Below are positions 41,842-51,128 of a stretch of 64,000 bases of DNA, one piece after another (position 1 is the first letter of the stretch; each line of letters starts with the position of its first letter). The DNA lies in NCBI GenBank assembly GCA_018673255.1, contig JABHDC010000245.1, forward strand, positions 155,618-219,617. The letters run 5' to 3'. The notes below the pieces were generated by a model, which worked only from the letters and a program-made list of their open reading frames with translations, was not told where the DNA came from and ran no database searches. This DNA comes from Gemmatimonadota bacterium. Its GTDB lineage: Bacteria; Latescibacterota; UBA2968; UBA8231. The position numbers were made by a program, and so were the translations under genes.

Positions 41842-43227
41842 ATGGCTCCAACTCCCAAGCCACTGGTAGAAGTCGACGAGCCCAATACGCTCGACGACAT
41901 GTTCGACTACAGCCGTCCCCCGCGGATCGTCTACGAATCACCGATCTACGAAGAAATCAACGGCGAAGTAGTGAAGTTCGATCCCCAGGAAGCACTGAAG
42001 CGGGATCTCGTCATCACGGATACGACCTTCCGCGATGGCCAGCAGGCGCGACCTCCCTACACGGTCGAACAGCAGGTCAAGTTGTACGACATGCTGGCAA
42101 AGCTGGGCGGTCCCAACGGTGTCATCCGCCAGACCGAGTTCTTCCTGTATACCGCCAACGACCGCAAGGCCTTGGATGAGTGCCGCGCTCTGGGGCACAA
42201 GTATCCGGAAGTGACGTCATGGATTCGCGCCGACAAGGGTGATTTTCGACTTGTGAAGGAAGCGGGAGTGAAGGAGACAGGTGTGCTCACACCTTCTTCT
42301 GACTACCACATCTTCTACAAGTTGAAGAAGGATCGGAAGAAGGCCTTCGACGACTATATCGAAATCGTCGAGGCCGCCTGGGAGGCCGGGATTCGTCCAC
42401 GTGTCCATCTGGAGGATGTTACCCGCGCCGATATCGATGGTTTCGTCAAGCCGTACGTCAGTGAATTGATTCGCCGCTCCGAGCAGGTCTCACCGGATCT
42501 GCATGTGAAGATCCGCCTGTGTGATACCATGGGTTTTGGTGTGCCCACGCCGGGTGCAGCACTGCCGCGATCGATTCCCAAACTCGTCCACGCCATGACC
42601 CAGGAGTTGGGTCTGCCGCACGAGTGTCTCGAGTGGCACGGTCACAACGATTTCCACAAGACCCACATCAATGGGGTCACGGCCTGGTTGTATGGCTGCA
42701 ATGCTCTCAACTCGACGCTCTTCGGGTTTGGCGAGCGTACCGGCAATCCGCCGCTGGAAGGCGCGCTGATCGAATACATCTCCCTGCACGGGGATCTGTG
42801 CGGAATCGACACCATGATGATCCAGGAGATCGCCGACTATATGCGGTCCATCGGTGTCGATATTGCCCCCAACTATCCTTTCGTTGGGAAAGACTTCAAT
42901 ACGACCCGTGCCGGGATCCACGCCGGTGGCCTGCGCTCCGACGAGCGGATCTACAACATCTTTGATACGACGACGCTGTTCGGTCGGCCGCCGCGTGTGT
43001 CGATCACCGACAAGTCCGGTGTCGACGGGATCGCGCTGTGGGTCAACACATTCCTCGGCCTCGAGGGCGATCAGAAGTTGTCGAAAATCAAAGTCCACAA
43101 GGTGGCCCGCTGGGTGATGGACCAGTATGAGGTCCACTCGCGCATGAGTGCGATCACTGATGACGAGTTGGCCGAGCAGGTCAAGCAGCATCTGCCCGAG
43201 CAGTACGCCAATCGCAAGGACAGTTGA
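41842..43227 (+). CDS. HMGL-like / 2-isopropylmalate-homocitrate synthase family enzyme
   Basis: A 461-residue DRE-TIM barrel protein. LVITDTTFRDGQQARPPYT is the Asp-Arg-Glu-type signature (here TFRDGQQ). VHLEDVTRADIDGF, IRLCDTMGFGVPTPGA and EWHGHNDFHKTHINGV hold the metal-binding His-x-His and barrel motifs, and FGFGERTGNPPLEGAL is the Gly-rich loop. Enzymes of this family join acetyl-CoA to a 2-oxoacid or cleave such products. It lacks a LeuA-type regulatory domain, and the N-terminal 55 residues are an unusual extension, so the exact substrate is open. GGAGG lies before the ATG. Confidence 0.8.
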   Translation: MAPTPKPLVEVDEPNTLDDMFDYSRPPRIVYESPIYEEINGEVVKFDPQEALKRDLVITDTTFRDGQQARPPYTVEQQVKLYDMLAKLGGPNGVIRQTEFFLYTANDRKALDECRALGHKYPEVTSWIRADKGDFRLVKEAGVKETGVLTPSSDYHIFYKLKKDRKKAFDDYIEIVEAAWEAGIRPRVHLEDVTRADIDGFVKPYVSELIRRSEQVSPDLHVKIRLCDTMGFGVPTPGAALPRSIPKLVHAMTQELGLPHECLEWHGHNDFHKTHINGVTAWLYGCNALNSTLFGFGERTGNPPLEGALIEYISLHGDLCGIDTMMIQEIADYMRSIGVDIAPNYPFVGKDFNTTRAGIHAGGLRSDERIYNIFDTTTLFGRPPRVSITDKSGVDGIALWVNTFLGLEGDQKLSKIKVHKVARWVMDQYEVHSRMSAITDDELAEQVKQHLPEQYANRKDS

Positions 43228-43324
43228 CCACAGCAGTCAACGCACCGCCTCGGCGCCGGTCGTCCCGCAAGGGGAGACCGGCGCCGTCGCATTTTCTGCC
43301 CCCATCTCAGGCTCTCAGGGACTG

Positions 43325-45667
43325 ATGGACCGACTGACCCCCGTCGAACAGGCTGCCGTCGAAGAATCTGCCTTCGATGCATCGTATCCGCCGTTGGAGA
43401 AGATTCCCACGGTCATGGTCGACAACTTCCCTGCCTTGGGGAGACTGGCGGCCATGCGTTTCATCGAGTGGGTGCAGGACCATCCCGAGGGAGCTGTCTG
43501 TCTGCCGACGGGCAAGACACCGGAACACTTCATCAAATGGGTACAGCGGTTGCTGGGGGACTGGGAGTCGGGTGATACGCAGGCGCAACTCGAGGCGGCC
43601 CGGATCGACCCCACGCGCAAGCCGCGTCTGGACGGACTGCACTTCGTGCAGATCGACGAGTTCTATCCGATTGAGCCCAGTCAGGCGAACAGCTTCCACG
43701 CCTACGTGAAGCGCTTCTATCTCCGGGGCTTTGGCCTGGACCCGGAGCGCGCCCTGTTGATGAATTGCCGCGAGATCGGTCTGCTGCCGGGCCAGACACT
43801 GCACAGTGTCTGGGGCGAGTCGGGTGTCGTGGATCTGATTCTGAGATATCGGGCACCGGTCAATCATCTCGAGCAGCAGCGCAAGGAAACACTGGGGCGC
43901 ATCGACCAATGGTGCCAGGAGTACGAGGACCGTATCGGCCAGCTGGGGGGGATCGGTTTCTTCCTGGGTGGCATCGGCCCGGACGGCCACATCGGCTTCA
44001 ATGTGCGTGGTTCCGACCATCGCTCCACGACGCGCCTCACCGAAGTCAACTACGAAACCCAGGCCGCCGCCGCCGGTGACCTGGGTGGCATGGAGATCTC
44101 GCGTAAACGACTCGTGATCACCATCGGGTTGGGAACCATCGCCGCCCGCCACGATTGTACGGCCATCATTATCGCCGCCGGGGAAGCCAAGGCGCAGATC
44201 GTGGCCCAGGGTGTGCAGCACCCGCCTCACATCGACTTCCCGGCCACGTCTCTGCAGCAATTGCCCAATGCCCGCTTCTATATTACCACGGGCGCCGCCA
44301 AACACATGGGGGAGCGCCGCCGCGTCGCGGTGGAGACGGCCGATCATGTCGATGACGAGATGGCCGAGCGCATCCTGGTCGATCTGGCGGTCAAGTGTCG
44401 CAAGAAGCTTATCGATCTGACCGCGGATGATGCCGCCGCCGATGCCGAGACGTCAGCCCTTCTGCTGAGGCGGCCGGAGGATCTGCCCCAGCTGGCTGCC
44501 CAGGTGCGTGACGGACTGATCGCCAAGATCGAGCGGGGCATGGGGACCCTTTCCGACACGCGTTTCCTGCATACTGAACCCCATCACGATGACCTGATGC
44601 TGGGGTATCTGCCCTACATCGTCCGTCACGTGCGCGACGCCACCAATACGCACACCTTCGCCTGCCTCACCGGTGGTTTTACAGCCGTGACCAATGACTT
44701 CATCACCGGTCACGTCGAACACCTGCGGCGCTTGTTGCCGACGGATGACTTCGGGCAGCTTCTCGAGGACGGGTACTTCGAGCCGGAATCCACCCAGGGT
44801 CGCAAGCGCGACGTCTGGCAGTATCTGGACGGTGTTGCGGCAGCCGATGCCGACATGCGCAACGAAGGTGCGGCCCGACGATTTCTGCGCAATCTGATCT
44901 CCATCTATGGTGATCGTGATCGTGAGGCGGTTCAGACCCGTATCGATGCACTGACGGCTTACCTTGCCAGTCGTTATCCGGGACAGAAAGACTCCGACGA
45001 TGTGCAGCACCTCAAGAGCATGTGTCGTGAGTGGGAGGCCGAATGCATCTGGGGATACTTCGGTTGGGACTGCTCCAGTGTTCTGCACCTGCGGCTTGGA
45101 TTCTACACCGGTGACATCTTCACACCCGAACCGACGGTGGAGAAGGACGTGCTGCCGGTCCTGGGGCTGCTGGAGCGGACCCAGCCGGATGTGGTCAGTG
45201 TGGCCCTGGATCCGGAAGCCAGTGGACCGGATACACACTACAAAGTGCTGCAGTCGATTGCCGAAGGTCTGCGCCACTATGAACAGGATTCCGGTCGATC
45301 GGACATCAAGGTCTGGGGTTACCGTAATGTCTGGTATCGATTCCACCCCAGTGAGGCGAATATCTTCGTTCCCGTGTCACTGAACATGTTCGCCATCATG
45401 CACAATGCCTTCATCAACAGCTTCATCTCGCAGGCCGAAGCTTCCTTCCCGAGTCCTGAACACGATGGTCCCTTTTCAGAGCTTGCCCAACGTGTGCAGG
45501 TCGAACAGTATCAGAAGGTGAAGACCTGCCTTGGACGGGAATGGTTTCACGAACACCCGAGTGCCCTGATACGTGGCACGCGTGGATTCGTCTTCCTGCG
45601 AGAGATGCAACTCGAAGAATTCTACCTGCGCAGTCGCCAACTGCGGCAGGCCGCCGAAAACGCCTAA
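43325..45667 (+). CDS. Fusion of NagB-like deaminase domain and LmbE/PIG-L deacetylase domain
   Basis: A 780-residue protein. Residues of about 30-360 are NagB-like: AVCLPTGKTPEHFIKW, FVQIDEFYPIEPSQAN, GIGPDGHIGFNVRGSDHRST, ITIGLGTIAARHDCTAI. The usual Asn-Glu-Pro after the HIxF motif is Asn-Val-Arg, so the ring-opening Glu is absent. Residues of about 415-780 are LmbE-like, with TEPHHDDLMLGYLPY in place of the usual His-Pro-Asp-Asp zinc motif and extra helical inserts. NagB-LmbE fusions occur in FCB bacteria and could deacetylate and deaminate an amino sugar; the changed residues make the substrate uncertain. The ATG at 43325 follows AGGGA; longer upstream sequence is not homologous. Confidence 0.8.
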   Translation: MDRLTPVEQAAVEESAFDASYPPLEKIPTVMVDNFPALGRLAAMRFIEWVQDHPEGAVCLPTGKTPEHFIKWVQRLLGDWESGDTQAQLEAARIDPTRKPRLDGLHFVQIDEFYPIEPSQANSFHAYVKRFYLRGFGLDPERALLMNCREIGLLPGQTLHSVWGESGVVDLILRYRAPVNHLEQQRKETLGRIDQWCQEYEDRIGQLGGIGFFLGGIGPDGHIGFNVRGSDHRSTTRLTEVNYETQAAAAGDLGGMEISRKRLVITIGLGTIAARHDCTAIIIAAGEAKAQIVAQGVQHPPHIDFPATSLQQLPNARFYITTGAAKHMGERRRVAVETADHVDDEMAERILVDLAVKCRKKLIDLTADDAAADAETSALLLRRPEDLPQLAAQVRDGLIAKIERGMGTLSDTRFLHTEPHHDDLMLGYLPYIVRHVRDATNTHTFACLTGGFTAVTNDFITGHVEHLRRLLPTDDFGQLLEDGYFEPESTQGRKRDVWQYLDGVAAADADMRNEGAARRFLRNLISIYGDRDREAVQTRIDALTAYLASRYPGQKDSDDVQHLKSMCREWEAECIWGYFGWDCSSVLHLRLGFYTGDIFTPEPTVEKDVLPVLGLLERTQPDVVSVALDPEASGPDTHYKVLQSIAEGLRHYEQDSGRSDIKVWGYRNVWYRFHPSEANIFVPVSLNMFAIMHNAFINSFISQAEASFPSPEHDGPFSELAQRVQVEQYQKVKTCLGREWFHEHPSALIRGTRGFVFLREMQLEEFYLRSRQLRQAAENA

Positions 45668-45677
45668 GGACAGTAAA

Positions 45678-46193
45678 ATGCTCACGCAATCCATGCAGGA
45701 TGCGCTCAATCGCCAGATCAACGTCGAATTCGCCTCAGCCCATCAGTATCTGGCTCTGTCATCGTTCTTCGAACAGCTGAACATGAAGGGCTGTGCGCAT
45801 TGGATGCGGCTTCAGCATGAGGAAGAACGCGCCCATGGCATGAAGATTTTCGACTATCTCCACGACCGTGATGGGGTGGTGAAGATGCTGCCGATCGAGG
45901 CGCCCGAAACCGGCTGGAAGACGGCGCTGGATGGATTTCAGTCTGCTCTACAGAGCGAGCGCTACAACAGCGAACAGATCGGTAATCTCGTCGCCCTGGC
46001 CACCACTGAAGGTGACCACCCGACGCATGCCTTCATGCAATGGTTTGTCACCGAGCAGGTCGAGGAAGAGGCAACGGCCAAGGAGATTGTCGACAAGATG
46101 ACCTTCGTCGGTGATGATCGCACGGGTCAGTTCATCATCGACCAGGAACTGGCACAGCGGACGCCACCCCCCGAGGTTCAGACGGGCGCGTGA
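45678..46193 (+). CDS. ftnA: Ferritin
   Basis: A 171-residue non-haem ferritin. Ferroxidase-centre residues are visible in INVEFASAHQYLALSSFFE, MRLQHEEERAHGMKIFDYL and FVTEQVEEEATAKEIVDKM. It stores iron as a 24-subunit shell in the cytoplasm. AAGGA lies 7 bases before the ATG at 45678. It lies 10 bases after the NagB-LmbE gene, so it may be on that transcript, although the functional link is not obvious. Confidence 0.9.
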   Translation: MLTQSMQDALNRQINVEFASAHQYLALSSFFEQLNMKGCAHWMRLQHEEERAHGMKIFDYLHDRDGVVKMLPIEAPETGWKTALDGFQSALQSERYNSEQIGNLVALATTEGDHPTHAFMQWFVTEQVEEEATAKEIVDKMTFVGDDRTGQFIIDQELAQRTPPPEVQTGA

Positions 46194-46196
46194 GCT

Positions 46197-46219
46197 GTCG
46201 GCGGCGAAGTCCCGCCGAC
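46197..46219 (+). terminator. Hairpin between convergent ferritin and methyltransferase genes
   Basis: GTCGGCGG (46197-46204) pairs perfectly with CCGCCGAC (46212-46219) around a 7-base loop. No T-run follows; its place between convergent ends suggests a terminator for one or both. Confidence 0.5.
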
Positions 46220-46278
46220 TCCCAATCCAACGGATCGACGTCCTTCAGTCAACGACCCCGACAGGTCATGAGAGGATG

Positions 46279-46998
46279 TCAGTCACCTGGTGCCAGCGGG
46301 ACGACGACGGCCTTTTCCACCAGCAATCTGACGATGGCGCCCGGGCCCCGGTGCATGCCCTCGTTCAGTTCGACGATGCGGTCCTCGTAATGTCGGATCC
46401 GCCAGTCGGCGAATGCCTTTGTCAAGGCATTGGGGGAGACCAGCCAGTCCGGGCTGCGTGGGCCGAAGCGGTGGGTGGTGAGTTGGTCGAGGGCGAAATT
46501 CTGCAAGGCAAAGAAGCCGCCAGGCGTCAACGCCGCCATGATCCGTTCATACAATGCTGAATCGTGGTAGTAGAAGTTGGTGATCAGATCCCAGCGCTCG
46601 GTTCCCAGGTCAAAGGTGTCGAGATCGGCCACGATCGTCTGCACGGAGACCTGCCGCTCAGCTGCCAGTGTCAGGCATTTCTGCAGGCCTGTTGAGGAGA
46701 CATCGACGGCGGTGACGTCGAATCCCTGTTGTGCCAGGTAGACGGCATTGCGTCCTTCGCCGGCGGCCAGCACCAGCGCCCGACCGCGCGGCAGGCGATC
46801 GATGACGAGGGGCAGGAAGTCGACCGGCTCTTTTCCATACACGTACATTTCACGTTCATAGCGCCGGTTCCAGGCCTGGCCCGCATCATCGTGTGCGGGT
46901 TGCCCCAGAATGATGGTTGCTGAGATGAGGATAATTGCGACTGCGGTCCCCAAGACCCAACGTGATCCCGAGCGGGTGGCATCTGCGGTGAAAGCCAT
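46279..46998 (-). CDS. Membrane-anchored SAM-dependent methyltransferase
   Basis: A 239-residue protein. A hydrophobic segment near residues 13-32 (WVLGTAVAIILISATIILG) is a signal anchor. NRRYEREMYVYGKEPVDFL is the usual start of TehB/thiopurine-type methyltransferases. The SAM loop is ALVLAAGEGRNAVYLAQQ, followed by VTAVDVSSTGL and WDLITNFYYHD. Methyltransferases of this type are usually cytoplasmic, so the anchor is odd. The substrate is unknown. The ATG at 46998 is chosen from the start of homology, with AGAGG upstream. Confidence 0.75.
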   Translation of the reverse strand: MAFTADATRSGSRWVLGTAVAIILISATIILGQPAHDDAGQAWNRRYEREMYVYGKEPVDFLPLVIDRLPRGRALVLAAGEGRNAVYLAQQGFDVTAVDVSSTGLQKCLTLAAERQVSVQTIVADLDTFDLGTERWDLITNFYYHDSALYERIMAALTPGGFFALQNFALDQLTTHRFGPRSPDWLVSPNALTKAFADWRIRHYEDRIVELNEGMHRGPGAIVRLLVEKAVVVPLAPGD

Positions 46999-47049
46999 GA
47001 GATTCTGCCTCTCATACAGTAGGTGTGGTCTCAAGCGGCGAAGGGCTTC

Positions 47050-47889
47050 ATGAAGATCCTCGTTACGGGCAGCGCCGGCCGCATCGGCCGCCATGTTGTA
47101 CGTGATCTGGTCGCCGCCGGACACGAGGTGATCGGTGCTGATGTCGTGCGCGGCGCCGAACCCGGGTCCAGGCATCTGCAGGTGGATCTCACCGATGCAG
47201 GGCAGGTCTACGCGAGCCTTGCCGGTGTCGAGGCCGTCGCTCACATGGGGGCCTGGGCCAACGCCGGCGTCGTGCCCGATCCGCGCACCTATGGTGACAA
47301 TGTGACTGGTACGTTCAACGTTCTGCAAGCTTGCGCCGAACTGGGTGTGCGTCGCGTCGTGTCTGCCTCCAGCGCGCAGGTCTACGGCTTTGCCGGACAC
47401 GCACCCGAATATCTGCCCGTCGACGAAGATCACCCTCTGCGTCCCCTCAACAGCTACGCACTTTCCAAGACGGCCGGTGAAGCGGCTGCCGCCTACGTCA
47501 CCGATCGGTATGGGCTGCCCGTGCTCAGCTTCCGAATCATGGGCGTACGGGCTCCTGACGAGTTGCCTGATCAGATTCGGCACATTCGGGCGGCGCCGGA
47601 GGGCGACACCGGCCTGTTGTGGACACGCACCGACGCACGCGATGCCGCGATGGCTTGCCGCCTCGCGTTGGAGTCGGATGCGCCAGCCGGGATCTACAAC
47701 ATCACCGCTGCCAACACCGTCATCGATCAGCCGACTCGTGATCTGGCCACCCGATATCTACCGGCCGCCGTCATCCGCGATGAGCTGAAGGGCTGTGCGT
47801 CACCCCTGTCCTGTGCCCGTGCCCGGGCCGCCTTCGGTTACGAACCGATCCACGACTCGAAGCAGGCCCTGACCGGATCGGTGAGCTGA
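47050..47889 (+). CDS. NAD(P)-dependent sugar epimerase family protein
   Basis: A 279-residue extended SDR. ILVTGSAGRIGRHVVRDL is the dinucleotide loop. VVSASSAQVYGF and SYALSKTAGEAAAAYV hold the catalytic Ser and Tyr-x3-Lys. RIMGVRAPDELPDQ is the substrate segment. Relatives act on nucleotide sugars or uronates. It is followed by a hybrid kinase after one base, so the two are co-transcribed. Confidence 0.82.
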   Translation: MKILVTGSAGRIGRHVVRDLVAAGHEVIGADVVRGAEPGSRHLQVDLTDAGQVYASLAGVEAVAHMGAWANAGVVPDPRTYGDNVTGTFNVLQACAELGVRRVVSASSAQVYGFAGHAPEYLPVDEDHPLRPLNSYALSKTAGEAAAAYVTDRYGLPVLSFRIMGVRAPDELPDQIRHIRAAPEGDTGLLWTRTDARDAAMACRLALESDAPAGIYNITAANTVIDQPTRDLATRYLPAAVIRDELKGCASPLSCARARAAFGYEPIHDSKQALTGSVS

Positions 47890-47890
47890 G

Positions 47891-50800
47891 ATGGATTACC
47901 GGGCTGTCTTCTCTTCCATCCCCCTGCCGGCGACGCTCATCGACGCGGCCGGTCTGATCGTCGATGTGAATCAGGCCTTCCTCGATTGGGCCAGAGACCT
48001 GGGCCGCGATCTGCGCCGAGAAGACCGCATCGGGCGTCCGGTGACAGATTTCTCTGGCATGCATGTACCGCAGCAGGTGTTCGCCTCCTTCATCGAACGG
48101 CTGCTCAATGAACACCAGCCCCAACATCTGCAGTGGGAGGGACAACTGGAGGATGGTCACCTCGTGTGGGGTGAGGTGCGTGGTCAGGTCATCCTCGACG
48201 AGGGCGGTCGGCTCAAGGGGGCGATCATCCTGCGTGAGGATGTGACGGCTGAGGTGCTCCGAGAGCGACGCCAGCAGTTGTCCCAGCGACTGCGGGACGA
48301 GATCTGGCGGATGCAGGGCGCCGACGACATGGAACGCGTGATGGTGGCCGTGCAGGCGGGTTTGCACAACCTGGGGCTGCCCATCGATGATTGCGGGGTG
48401 AATCTGGTCGATGGCAGCAGTGATCCGCCCAACGTGCAATTCCACAGTATGACCGCAGAAGGGACGTGGCGGCCGACCGGTTACGGTGACGGATCTGACA
48501 TCGTTCTGCAGTTGTGGCGAGAGGGCCAGATCGCCTACCGCCGTGATCTGATGCAGGAAGACGAATTCACTGAGGCCTCCCAGATTGAGGGTCTGTTCCA
48601 TCGACGGGTGCGAAGTGTCATCGATGTGCCCTTTGCCTACGGCACGCTGGCCGTCAACAGTTCACGGCCCCATGCCTTCAACGATATGGACATCGAGATC
48701 CTGCAGGAGATGGCCCAGGTCCTGTCGGAGGCCTTCGACCGTCTCGCCGATATCGATGCCCTGCGCCAGAGCGAACAGCGCTACCGTGCCACGGTCAGCC
48801 AGATTGCCGATGCCGTCGTCCTCATCGATCGGGAGACGCAGCAGATCGTGGAATGCAATCGCGCCTGCAGAGAATTACTTGGGTACGACGAGGGCGAAAT
48901 GGTGGGCATCTCCGTCTACGATCTGGTCGCCCACGATCGATCCAGTGTCGAGGCCAATCTGGCCCGACTGATCCAGCAGGGCAGCACGATCCTTGGCGAG
49001 CGCCGCTATCACCACCACGACGGACATCTGATCGACGTCGATGTGAGTCTGACCCTCATCGAGTATGGTGGGCGCGAGGCGATCTGCGCCGTGGCGCGCG
49101 ATATCGGTGATCGCAAGCGGCAGGAACGACAGCGGCAGGTCATCGAACGACTGCGCGAAGAAGTCTGGCGCATGCAGAGCAGCCAGGAGATCGACAGCCT
49201 GATCGAGCTGGCCCGTACGAGTCTGCGGTCCCTCGGTGTGGCCTTCGATCACTTCGGACTGAATCTGGTGGACATACGCTCGCACGACCGCGTCCACATC
49301 TACGCGCAGACGCGCGCCGACAATGTCCCGACGCCCGAGATCCGAGCCGACGATCTCCTGCTGGGGTTCTGGAAGAACGCGGTACCGGTCTATCGCCCAG
49401 ACCTGGAAGCTGAAGATCTCTACGATGAGTGTGAGGTCCTCCGGGACAATTACGGCATACCGATTCGGTCCGTCCTCGATGTGCCCTTCTCGCACGGCAC
49501 GGTGGCCATCAACAGCCTGCGGCCGGAGGCCTTCTCCGAAGATGATGTCGCCCTCGTCTCCGAGTTGGCGGCAGCCTTGTCGGATGCTTTTCGCCGCACC
49601 GATGATCTGGCACGGATGGCGGCGCAGCGTGAACACCTGATGGTGACCCTGCGTAGTATCGGCGACGGCGTGATTTCCACTGACGCGCAGGGTCGGGTCG
49701 AATTGCTGAACGAGGCGGCAGAGCGTCTCACGGGCTGGTCGCAGGCCGACGCGCAGGGAGAGTTGCTGGACACCGTCTTCCGCATCGTCGATCTCGATAC
49801 ACGCCAACCCTGTTCGAGCCCGGTGGCGCGTGTGATCGACGAGGGGCAGACCGTCACGCTGGGACAGGCGGTCTTGCTGTTGTCACGGGATGGATCCGAA
49901 CGCGTGTTGGCGGACTCGAGTGCGCCGATCCGCGATCCCGAGGGGCAGATCATCGGTGTCGTCCTCGTGTTCCAGGACGTCACGCTGCAGCGCAAAGCGG
50001 AGCAGGATCTGGCGCGCGCCGACAAGCTCGAGTCTCTGGGTGTGCTGGCCGGCGGCATCGCCCATGACTTCAACAATATCCTCACAGCCATTACCGGTCA
50101 CCTGTCGCTGGCGGGGTTGGAAGCGGCGGGTTCCGAGTCGCTCAAGCGCCTGGTCAAAGAGGCGGAGAAGGCGGCCATGCAGGCGGCCCGACTGACGCAG
50201 CAGTTGCTGACCTTCTCCCGCGGCGGCGAACCAGTACGGGAATTTGTGAAGATCGGCGACCTGATCGAGGAGGCGGCGACCTTCGTACTGCGTGGCTCGA
50301 ATGTGAGTGTCGAATTCGATCTGGCGGCGGATCTGGCCGGCGTCGACGGAGATCCGGGTCAACTGACGCAGGTGATCCAGAATCTCGCGATCAATGCCGA
50401 TCAGGCGATGGCAGAGGGGGGGCGTCTGTGGATCGAGGCGCGCAATCTGGATCCAGCTGATTCGACGGCTCGACAGATGGTGCAGATCGATATTCGTGAC
50501 ATCGGCAGTGGAATTCGGCCTGATGTCCTGGAGCGGATCTTCGAGCCCTACTTCACGACCAAGGCGCGTGGCAGTGGCCTCGGGCTGGCCACGGCCTATG
50601 CGATTGTTCGCCAACACGGCGGTGACCTGCGGGTAGACTCTACCGTGGGACAGGGTACCACCTTCACCATGCTGCTGCCGACGGCGACGACTGCACCCAA
50701 GCAGGTGGCCACGGCGACGATACCCGCCCCTTCAGGCGGCCAGGGTCGCATCCTGGTGATGGATGACGAAGAAGAGATCTGCCATCTCCTCGAGCGCATG

Positions 50801-51112
50801 CTCAAACATCTGGGGTATCGCAGCGCTTTTGCCTCAACCGGAGACGAGGCGGTGCAGTTGTATCAGGAGGCGATGGCGGCCGATCCCTTCGATGTTGTTG
50901 TGCTGGATCTGACGGTTCCGGGTGGCATGGGTGGGGCGCAGACGCTGAAGGCACTGCACGAACTGGATCCGCAGGCTCGCGCCATCGTTTCCAGTGGCTA
51001 CTCCAATGATCCGGTCATGGCGCGGTTCGAGGAGCACGGCTTCCGGGGTGTGGTCCGCAAGCCATACGTCCTCGATCAGATGGCTGAAGCCCTGCTCAGG
51101 GCACAGGACTGA
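47891..51112 (+). CDS. Soluble PAS/GAF hybrid histidine kinase with C-terminal receiver
   Basis: A 1073-residue protein without membrane segments. Order: PAS 1 (1-125), GAF 1 (about 137-275), PAS 2 (about 295-405), GAF 2 (about 423-560), PAS 3 (about 575-700), HisKA with H725 (GGIAHDFNNILTA), HATPase (NLAINADQAM, GSGLGLATAY) and a receiver with D1006 (VVVLDLTVPGG). The two GAF units share LR(D/E)E(I/V)WRMQ, LGLPIDDCGVNLVD and LGVAFDHFGLNLVD, so a block of about 286 residues was duplicated. It probably senses an intracellular or redox signal. The receiver ends in VVRKPYVLDQMAEAL. Confidence 0.9.
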   Translation: MDYRAVFSSIPLPATLIDAAGLIVDVNQAFLDWARDLGRDLRREDRIGRPVTDFSGMHVPQQVFASFIERLLNEHQPQHLQWEGQLEDGHLVWGEVRGQVILDEGGRLKGAIILREDVTAEVLRERRQQLSQRLRDEIWRMQGADDMERVMVAVQAGLHNLGLPIDDCGVNLVDGSSDPPNVQFHSMTAEGTWRPTGYGDGSDIVLQLWREGQIAYRRDLMQEDEFTEASQIEGLFHRRVRSVIDVPFAYGTLAVNSSRPHAFNDMDIEILQEMAQVLSEAFDRLADIDALRQSEQRYRATVSQIADAVVLIDRETQQIVECNRACRELLGYDEGEMVGISVYDLVAHDRSSVEANLARLIQQGSTILGERRYHHHDGHLIDVDVSLTLIEYGGREAICAVARDIGDRKRQERQRQVIERLREEVWRMQSSQEIDSLIELARTSLRSLGVAFDHFGLNLVDIRSHDRVHIYAQTRADNVPTPEIRADDLLLGFWKNAVPVYRPDLEAEDLYDECEVLRDNYGIPIRSVLDVPFSHGTVAINSLRPEAFSEDDVALVSELAAALSDAFRRTDDLARMAAQREHLMVTLRSIGDGVISTDAQGRVELLNEAAERLTGWSQADAQGELLDTVFRIVDLDTRQPCSSPVARVIDEGQTVTLGQAVLLLSRDGSERVLADSSAPIRDPEGQIIGVVLVFQDVTLQRKAEQDLARADKLESLGVLAGGIAHDFNNILTAITGHLSLAGLEAAGSESLKRLVKEAEKAAMQAARLTQQLLTFSRGGEPVREFVKIGDLIEEAATFVLRGSNVSVEFDLAADLAGVDGDPGQLTQVIQNLAINADQAMAEGGRLWIEARNLDPADSTARQMVQIDIRDIGSGIRPDVLERIFEPYFTTKARGSGLGLATAYAIVRQHGGDLRVDSTVGQGTTFTMLLPTATTAPKQVATATIPAPSGGQGRILVMDDEEEICHLLERMLKHLGYRSAFASTGDEAVQLYQEAMAADPFDVVVLDLTVPGGMGGAQTLKALHELDPQARAIVSSGYSNDPVMARFEEHGFRGVVRKPYVLDQMAEALLRAQD

Positions 51113-51128
51113 ACCACAGTCGTTTCGG

